NCBI GenBank assembly: GCA_013115135.1
Contig: JABANP010000463.1
Span: forward strand, 1 to 42,001
Source: Perkinsus olseni
Taxonomy: Eukaryota; Perkinsozoa; Perkinsida; Perkinsidae
Length of the DNA: 42,001 nt
Direction: 5' to 3'
Shown here: positions 36,901 to 42,001 of the stretch, in pieces
How positions within the stretch are numbered: the first letter of the stretch is position 1
Layout: each line of letters starts with the position of its first letter
Notes under the pieces: generated by a model
Seen by the model: the letters and a program-made list of their open reading frames with translations, nothing else
The model's database searches: none
What the model was told of the DNA's origin: nothing
Made by a program: the position numbers and the translations under genes

Positions 36901-39900
36901 AGCTCGATTATAGGCTGGCATGTGAGATCCTCCTGCCCTCCTGCTATCGGGTTAGCTGCCACTGTGTACAGGTCTCCACCGGCATTACCCCAGACAACAT
37001 GGGTTACCCCCTGGCCGTCCCGGCATACTCGCGATACTTTTCCTTCGACTGTATGTTCGTCAGAGACGCGGCCAACACTACTTATAACCTCCACAACAAT
37101 TACACCTATGTCAAGGTAGGCCTGCCCGCCCTCGCCTGGAATGAAGCACGATGCTTTCAGGTTGCCGCACTGAATGGGGGAGGTCCAGGCTACTACTCCC
37201 CAGTCAGTCGAGTCTGGTGCTCTGAGAGACCACAGCCACCAGTGGTGGAGGAGGACGAGGATGCGACGAGTGAGTTCCCCTTTACTGCCAGCGCGTGCGG
37301 TAGATGGTGGTCAGTGCCGTATAATGACTATATTTTCATGTCTATATTGAGTATAAGGTTAATAGCATCATTGTCTATCAGGCGATACTTCTGTCGGTAT
37401 CAAGTGGACCGTGCCGAACAACAGTTTGACTTACGGCGCCCCGTTGAAGTCGACTCTGATCTATATGGGTTCGAGCAACCTGAGCCTGAGCCTCTACGAC
37501 GAAGTGTTGAACACTGCAGCCAGGACGTACAGGGTTACCACCGGTATAGTAGCTGGCCGTGCTTACTACTTCCAAGTTGCTGTGAAGAGCGCAGCTGCAG
37601 AAGGGAACAGGAGCGAGATTGTTGAGGTAGAGGGAGGTCGCGGGTTCGATCCCTGGCTCCTACATCTTCGTGACAGGTGCGTGCTTGCAAGCAGATGGAG
37701 CAGCCCGATCCTCCATTCCGTGCTGATGGCAATGCCACACACAACCTGATCGGGTGGTTGGCACCGGTCAGCTACGGCTGTCCCATCACAGGCTTTCGCC
37801 TCTTCGCCCAACACTCTGGTCTCACCTGGCAAAGTGTCTATCCCTACTCGGAGCCGCCTGGACTCGATCTCACAAGCCCCTTCGATTCGAGTCTAACAGC
37901 GTCCTGGGCGATGCAGCACTACATGGACTGTCGGGAGAGCGCGACTCTGCAGGTAAGCCACTCCCAGGGCGATGGTGATGCTGACGCTCGAGGCGATTGA
38001 GGTTCTATCCAGCCGTGGGGGCCTGGCTACTGCCTCATTCGAGGTTCTTAACTTGACTAGGGTTATGTTGATTGTATGCATTTCTGAGGGAACCTACGGC
38101 GTGAACTTAAACCTACGGCTGCGCAGCCGTATGCTGTACTTGGTGGTCTGCCCGCTCTCATCTAGTGATGGGTGACTCTAAGCGCTTCTGTTATTCTTTC
38201 GAAGCTCACCGGAATTTCGGTTGAGTCCATAGATTTGGACCTGTCTGGTTTGATCAGATATCCTACTACCTGCGAGTGTACAGCACGAAGGGCTATCGAG
38301 ATTCCGCCTCGGTCACGCTGACCTGTGCCAGCGTGCCTGAGAAGATGGCAGTACCCAGTCAGGTAGGAGGGACAGCAGCAGTCGACTCTTGAGGGTTTTC
38401 GTTATGGCAGATTGCCGGTCTGTCGTCCTCGAATACGACGATTGGCCTCAACTGGACTCAGCCAGCCATGAACAACGGCACAGTTGTGGGCTACCGAGTG
38501 TATCGCAACACTGGCCCGGCCACGGCCATCGACCTTGCCACGCCAGACGCGACATGTGGAAGGGAACTCATACCATGTGATGATCTCGGTCTGGGCTAGG
38601 TGATGCTGATATCTCCTTTTCGATGCTGACAGATCCGACCTCGTGTACCCTCACTGGGCTCGTCAGCGGTACGGACTACCAGATTCGTATATCGGCAGTG
38701 AACACTATCGGGGAGGGACCCCTCAGTGACATCGTTACCTTCACGGCTGGCAGCTCTCCCGGGGTCCCCACACAGCCCATCAACACTCTTGCCAGCAACA
38801 GCAGCATGCTGCGGTATCAGTGGACGGCCGCGGTTTCTAATGGTGGGCTACCAATGCTCACCTTGCTGCTGCTGACCGAGCCTGGTCAGGTATACCACTG
38901 AGAAGGTATCGGTTCAAGCTGTGGGAAGTGGGAGTGGGTATGGCTAATACATGGATGGGTAGCATCGGCAACCCGCCCCCCTCTGATGTAAGGTCCTCAC
39001 TGCAATGACCCGGGCTTCACCTACGCTCGGCTTGGAATTCGCACGATTAAGCCCATCACGAACGGTTCGGGCGTGCTCTAGTTGGTCTTAGCCCGTGGCG
39101 CTGGGAAGTTGCTTCTCACCATTTTGGCCTAGTGTTCACGTCTCAGATCAACATCACCACAGCTGAGGTGCCGAGCCTAGCGCCTAAGAAGCAGTACCAG
39201 CTGTGCGTGATGGCGGAAAACTCTCTCGGGTGATGCTGCTGCTGGTACCGATTCCTGTGCTGCCAGCTGTTGATGTCTTCAGGTGGGTATCCGACTGCAG
39301 TGAGCTGTCCAAGGCCTTGATAACCGACTACGATGACCACCTTGACCTCCCTGGATGGACGCTCGATCGACCTTCATACGGTGGGTGTGCCCGCCCCTCG
39401 GCCGCTGAGTGAAAGTGTACCGCGTAGGAGTCGCCGCTACCATCTGGCGCAATGACACGGACTGGCCGCGTGCCGGCACCATCAAGCTTCGGTGGAGCGA
39501 AGTGTTTGATACGGGCGGAGACGACCAGGCGAACATCGAGTAGTGCCGGCCAGGTTTTCCTCATCTCCGTGAGGCCGTTGTGGGGGTGCAGGTATCAGCT
39601 GCAAGGTGGGGTCAATGACACGTCTTACCAGATTCTGTATAATGGTACAGACCCATGGGTTGAGGTAGGGCGGTGATTGTGGTCACTGCGTTGTGTTATA
39701 CTGGGACTATCGCAGGTTAACTTGACTAGCGGAGTAACGTGGCAGTTCAGAGCGAGGGCACGGAACAGACGACAGGATTGGTCGGAGTTCAGCACCGCCT
39801 TCACGGCCACCAGCTGCGATCTACCATCAGCGCCCACCAATTTCAACATTACGGTAGTCTCCCGGACCGGCCTGCTCCACTGCAATGGCTTTTCTCAGAC

Positions 39901-40603
39901 GGGTACGTTCATCGCCGTAAGCTGGTCCCCGCCAGCCAGTGCGGGTGGGTCCTTCATAAGCGGCTATAAGATTTGCAGCACCAGCGAGGCTCAATGCACC
40001 AGCACCAACAGTAAGCGTCTTCTTGCCGACACGAAAGGAGCTAGCGTTCTCAGGCACGACCGCGTACCACCAATGGCCGCGACCCTCGGTGTCGGCGAAT
40101 GTAACATTCACTGCGCAGGCCGAGAACGCCTGCGGTTACGGCACCGCCTCGTTATTGGAGTGCGACCCGTCCAGCGTTGGGTGTGTGTATAATTGTTGCC
40201 CTAGTCAGAGATGATATTCCGGCCATGTCATGCGGTGAAGCCTTGAGTGGAGAGCCGGCGCTGTTGCGTTTGTCATCTATCAATGGTATCTTCTTCCCTG
40301 AATCACGCCAGAGTGTGCGAGAAGAGGACTTATGGGCGTGGCACTCAGGGGATTGTCGCACCGGCGCTGTGTGCAAGTCGGGCACGGAACCTGATGAGCT
40401 CTCGAAGCCGGTAGCGATGAGTATCATTAGAAACCGGTGATGATGCTGCCGGTTCCCTCGGTCCTGCTCGCTTGGGATTTCGCTATTGGTGGCGATTGGA
40501 GGATCATATCTTGTTGCGCGCGTATTCCTCGGCTGTCACAGAGAAAGGTCGAGTTCCATCACTTCTTTGTGAGGTCTACCCAGCCATACGGTCTTCAGCT
40601 TAG
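10018..40603 (+). CDS. Giant secreted FN3/PA14/filamin-repeat protein, ~43 exons
   Basis: One spliced gene of about 26.2 kb coding sequence (~8,700 residues). The ATG at 10018 opens a signal peptide (MESVAKRVGLFIMVNALTA). Exons inferred from GT-AG sites and phase: 10018-10143, 10320-10916, 11083-11220, 11272-11411, 11464-11572, 11614-11744, 11977-12999, 13157-15151, 15193-18378, 18464-18577, 18713-18886, 19025-19267, 19622-19811, 19859-19968, 20013-23035, 23145-23265, 23320-23465, 23519-23800, 24015-29046, 29099-29280, 29324-29471, 29527-29668, 29716-32598, 32647-32829, 33022-34738, 34795-35371, 35481-36141, 36403-36626, 36719-36921, 36972-37269, 37382-37626, 37677-37952, 38258-38362, 38411-38576, 38633-38889, 39147-39229, 39283-39380, 39416-39539, 39592-39664, 39716-40010, 40054-40180, 40312-40376, 40431-40603. 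The last two exons and the stop (TAG 40601) are the least certain. The domains are extracellular adhesion types, with many N-x-S/T sites and no evident membrane helix. Likely role: extracellular matrix, surface coat or adhesion (inference). Two frame changes (~12.1 and ~16.3 kb) lack a clear intron. Confidence 0.8.
11221..11313 (-). other. tRNA-like sequence spanning a 51-nt intron and the next exon
   Basis: Read on the minus strand, A-box-like TGGTGTAATGG (11295-11305) is followed about 45 nt on by B-box-like GGTTCAACCCG (11241-11251), the spacing of a tRNA gene. It resembles a degenerate tRNA-Arg. The plus-strand intron 11221-11271 holds the T-arm half, and its CAG acceptor and the first codons of the next exon come from the same tRNA-like sequence. 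Confidence 0.45.
13157..15151 (+). other. Filamin/Ig-like repeats with PA14 no. 2
   Basis: One 1,995-nt exon. Filamin/Ig-like repeats are marked by the 'R-D-x-Y/F-x-N' and 'G-x-Y-x-V' patterns (VLRDNYTNN, NGTYTVML, TVDKFGNTRS). The second PA14 domain lies at about 13955-14430 (GGLVGEYFRT, ARWTGWILPNATGTYKIYVD, VELLYRHTTSSAFVTLSW) and looks complete, unlike the first. It is followed by two more filamin-like units. The exon ends at a 41-nt intron (15152-15192). Confidence 0.8.
15193..23035 (+). other. PA14 no. 3 then about 21 tandem FN3 domains
   Basis: A filamin-like unit (LTARDEYTN) precedes the third PA14 domain at about 15525-15950 (GGLNAKYW, CLDWGQG, MQWDGYLRVDY, YIWLGDRL, IQITYWD). FN3 domains follow every ~300-320 nt, each with a proline-rich linker, the central W of strand B (e.g. 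ITLRWSPP, VAVTWDPS), D-D-G-G-x-x-I-x-x-Y and the Y-x-F/V-x-V-x-A-x-N strand. A frequent insert 'YVDDGxGG' follows strand C. Exon 20013-23035 is 3 kb without an intron and holds about ten FN3 domains. Confidence 0.85.
23232..28982 (+). repeat. 15 tandem copies of an unrecognised ~117-residue domain
   Basis: Copies start near 23232, 23697, 24258, 24612, 24969, 25314, 25716, 26061, 26430, 26813, 27165, 27540, 27891, 28260 and 28611. Each runs in this order: S-N-x-F; P-x-V; D-G-x-x-V-x-F; G-x-x-W-A-x-V-V; a helix-like stretch with A-x-x-(h)-K; a Cys and a Gly; L-x-x-C-x-L near the end; Y-x-L-x-V-Y-V-E-D; and D-G-x-L-S. The two cysteines recur in most copies and probably pair. Copies 3-15 lie in one 5,032-nt exon. 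The layout recalls bacterial FN3/Ig-like cell-wall repeats that carry a 'yyvV...aqvkaG...Y.vyvVAED' pattern, but the Cys pair and VYVED core are distinct. Sequence identity between copies is low, so the array is old. Confidence 0.85.
23266..23319 (-). other. 54-nt intron containing a tRNA B-box (minus strand)
   Basis: The intron separates two exons of the giant gene in phase 1. On the minus strand it contains GGTTCGATCCC, a perfect B-box/T-loop, with partial T-stem pairing. No A-box is evident at the expected spacing. Confidence 0.6.
37627..37676 (+). other. 50-nt intron containing a tRNA B-box (plus strand)
   Basis: The intron lies in phase 0 between two FN3 exons. On the plus strand it contains GGTTCGATCCC within a T-arm with four of five stem pairs, and continues like a tRNA 3' end (GGCTCCTACA). 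The orientation is opposite to the intron at 23266, and the B-box eleven-mer is identical. Confidence 0.65.
38114..38131. repeat. 18-bp perfect palindrome inside an intron
   Basis: TACGGCTGCGCAGCCGTA lies within the 305-nt intron 37953-38257 of the giant gene. It is one of the few palindromes of this strength inside a gene here. Confidence 0.85.
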
Positions 40604-40623
40604 CGTTACATCTCTTGTGACGG

Positions 40624-41879
40624 ATGCCCAACACCGAAGGTCCAGTATCGGTGATGAGCTTCTCAAGCATGGCCGTGGGGTCGGTCCAACAGCCGCTTGG
40701 TCCCCCAGCTGCCGAGTGCTGTGTTCTGGACTCCTGCATACCTGAGAGCTTCGATCTGGGCAAAACGCTGGGCACGGGATCCTTTGGGAGGGTCCGCTTC
40801 GTGACGCACAGAGCGACTGGAAAGCATTACGCATTGAAGATACTCAAAAAGGCCGCGATAATTAAGCTCAAACAAGTAGGGAGCTGCCTGGCTGCCAGGC
40901 CCTGGCATGAGACTCGAACGCAGCTGATATGTTCTCGGAAATCTAAGACGAAGCAGCTCGGTTCGTTCCGCTTTATGATGAGATAACGGAGAGTGTCTTT
41001 CAGGTGGATCATATCAACTCGGAGAAGACTATCCTCAAGGCGATTCATCATCCGATGATAGTCAATCTGTATGGCTCGTTCCACGATGAACGACACCTTT
41101 ACCTCGCTCTCGAGTGAGGACGTCATGTCTTGATCGGTTATCCGCTCTAGCCTGCGCCCTCAGATACGTCGTGGGTGGAGAGTTCTTCACCCATCTGCGG
41201 AAAGTCGGGCGGTTCGGGAACGACGCTACCCGATTTTACGCGGCTCAAATTGTGAGCATCTTCGAGTATCTGCACTCTAAAAACATCGTCTATCGAGACC
41301 TGAAACCGGAGAACATTCTCCTCGGCGCGGACGGCTATCTAAAACTCACCGATTTTGGATTCGCCAAAGTGAGAATGACCGAACGGATGTTGTCCTTATT
41401 CGGCGTCCTCAGATCGTGGAGCAGCGCACGTATACGCTCTGTGGGACGCCCGAGTACATCGCACCCGAAGTACTGTTGAATAAGGTTAGCGGAACCTCTG
41501 CCTCAGAGACTGGAGGACAGTGCTGCTCAGGGCCATGGGAAGGCTGTGGACTGGTGGACGCTAGGAATCTTGACTTATGAGATGATGGTTGGGTATCCGC
41601 CCTTCGTTGATGAGGACCCGATGGGTAAGGCTCGCGCTGTGGTATGGCTGCTGAATTTGCTAGGTAGGTATCTACCAGAAGATTCTCGCGGGGAAGATAG
41701 TCTTCCCTCGATCTTTCGACAAACACGCCAAGTCACTGGTGAAAAAGATCCTGACCGCGGACTTGAGTAGGGCATGGTCGAAGGGTGTTTTTGAGAGCCG
41801 ATTGATTGTTCCGCAGCTAAACGTTATGGCACGCTGAGAGGTGGCGTGGATGACATCAAGAAGTGCAAGTGGTTCTCAA
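40624..41879 (+). CDS. cAMP-dependent protein kinase catalytic subunit (PKA-C), 3' end beyond window
   Basis: A Ser/Thr kinase of the AGC group; it phosphorylates proteins on release from a cAMP-binding regulatory subunit. Seven exons fit GT-AG and phase: 40624-40875, 41004-41113, 41164-41368, 41413-41484, 41531-41624, 41668-41766 and 41817-41879. Visible motifs: glycine loop GTGSFGRV, the ATP lysine in YALKILKK, the paired Glu in [21 protein letters not shown], activation loop [10 protein letters not shown] with the phosphorylatable Thr, [16 protein letters not shown], and LTKRYG...DIKKCKWF. All key catalytic residues are present. An in-frame TGA two codons before the ATG at 40624 supports that start. 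The C-terminal tail with the hydrophobic motif lies past the edge. Introns are 43-50 nt except the first (128 nt). The ATG is about 20 bp from the apparent stop of the upstream giant gene. Confidence 0.93.
40876..41003 (-). other. Kinase intron with a B-box-like sequence
   Basis: The first kinase intron contains, on the minus strand near 40910-40920, CGTTCGAGTCTC. This is close to the tRNA B-box GGTTCGANTCC but with two differences. It is weaker than the two perfect cases in the giant gene and may be chance. Confidence 0.3.
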
Positions 41880-42001
41880 GTGAGTTGCCCGATCACTACT
41901 TATCCGCCTCCACCATCGCTGCTCACTTGAAACACGTTACTGGCGCAGTTCGCTGCCTGAAGCAGTCTGTGGTTAATGTGTGTTTATGAGTAGGCATCTC
42001 C

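Larger units (their letters stand above)
29099..40603 (+). other. C-terminal block of about 30 FN3 domains
   Basis: FN3 domains resume after the unique array with the same signature (linker P-P-x-x-P, W in strand B, D-D-G-G, Y-x-F-x-V). The first is cut by a 52-nt intron (29047-29098). Exon 29716-32598 carries about ten domains. From 33 kb onward exons shorten steadily, down to 65-300 nt beyond 38 kb, and the domains become more divergent (e.g. LRWSEVFDTGGDD, VSWSPPASAGGSF). An intron of 48 nt (32599-32646) is in frame and stop-free, so it could be retained without breaking the protein. The C-terminus shows no membrane helix or kinase domain in the same frame. Confidence 0.75.

Noticed and set aside
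40453..40560. Hydrophobic, transmembrane-like frame (LGISLLVAIGGSYLVARVF) between the adhesin and the kinase
   Set aside because: The frame is closed by a TGA at 40441 and no AG acceptor lies between that stop and the hydrophobic stretch. The competing frame starting at 40431 is open and joins the upstream exon in phase.
1..42001. Prokaryotic features (CRISPR, operons, Shine-Dalgarno sites, IS elements)
   Set aside because: No spaced identical direct repeats of CRISPR type and no transposase or integrase frames. Genes are interrupted by phase-consistent GT-AG introns.

Overview
The window is nuclear DNA from a protist. It has spliced genes with GT-AG introns, a clear cAMP-dependent protein kinase (PKA) catalytic-subunit gene, and a giant secreted protein built from FN3, filamin/Ig-like and PA14 domains. 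Compact coding, very short introns and a lineage-specific family of small secreted cysteine proteins suggest an alveolate such as Perkinsus. That assignment is inference; the eukaryotic origin is not in doubt.

Left part (1-8.7 kb): at least three minus-strand genes for small secreted proteins share one exon plan. A signal-peptide exon is followed by a Cys-containing exon ending in phase 2 and a last exon with paired cysteines. The first gene (959-2247) holds two copies of the Cys module. The second (2582-3393) and third (7990-8720) hold one; the third has GTG where its relative has the start ATG. Between them (3.4-7.8 kb) I see no firm gene. That stretch holds two ~250-bp direct repeats, two degenerate tRNA-like sequences in tail-to-tail orientation, and many perfect hairpins and palindromes, including one with 29-bp arms.

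Middle and right (10.0-40.6 kb): one plus-strand gene of about 43 exons and about 26 kb of coding sequence (about 8,700 residues). Order: signal peptide, two FN3-like domains, filamin/Ig-like repeats interleaved with three PA14 domains, about 21 FN3 domains, then 15 tandem copies of a ~117-residue domain I do not recognise from any eukaryotic family, then about 30 more FN3 domains. No transmembrane helix is evident, so the product is probably secreted or matrix/surface attached. Over half of its introns are only 35-56 nt. At least three of these short introns contain the T-arm/B-box sequence of a tRNA.

Right end (40.6 kb to the edge): a PKA catalytic-subunit gene on the same strand, cut by the window edge. 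Its ATG lies about 20 bp after the apparent stop of the giant gene, so transcription may be coupled, resolved by trans-splicing, or the two may be spliced together.

Most noteworthy: the 15-copy domain array, the tRNA-like mini-introns, the expanding secreted family, and the palindrome-rich spacers.
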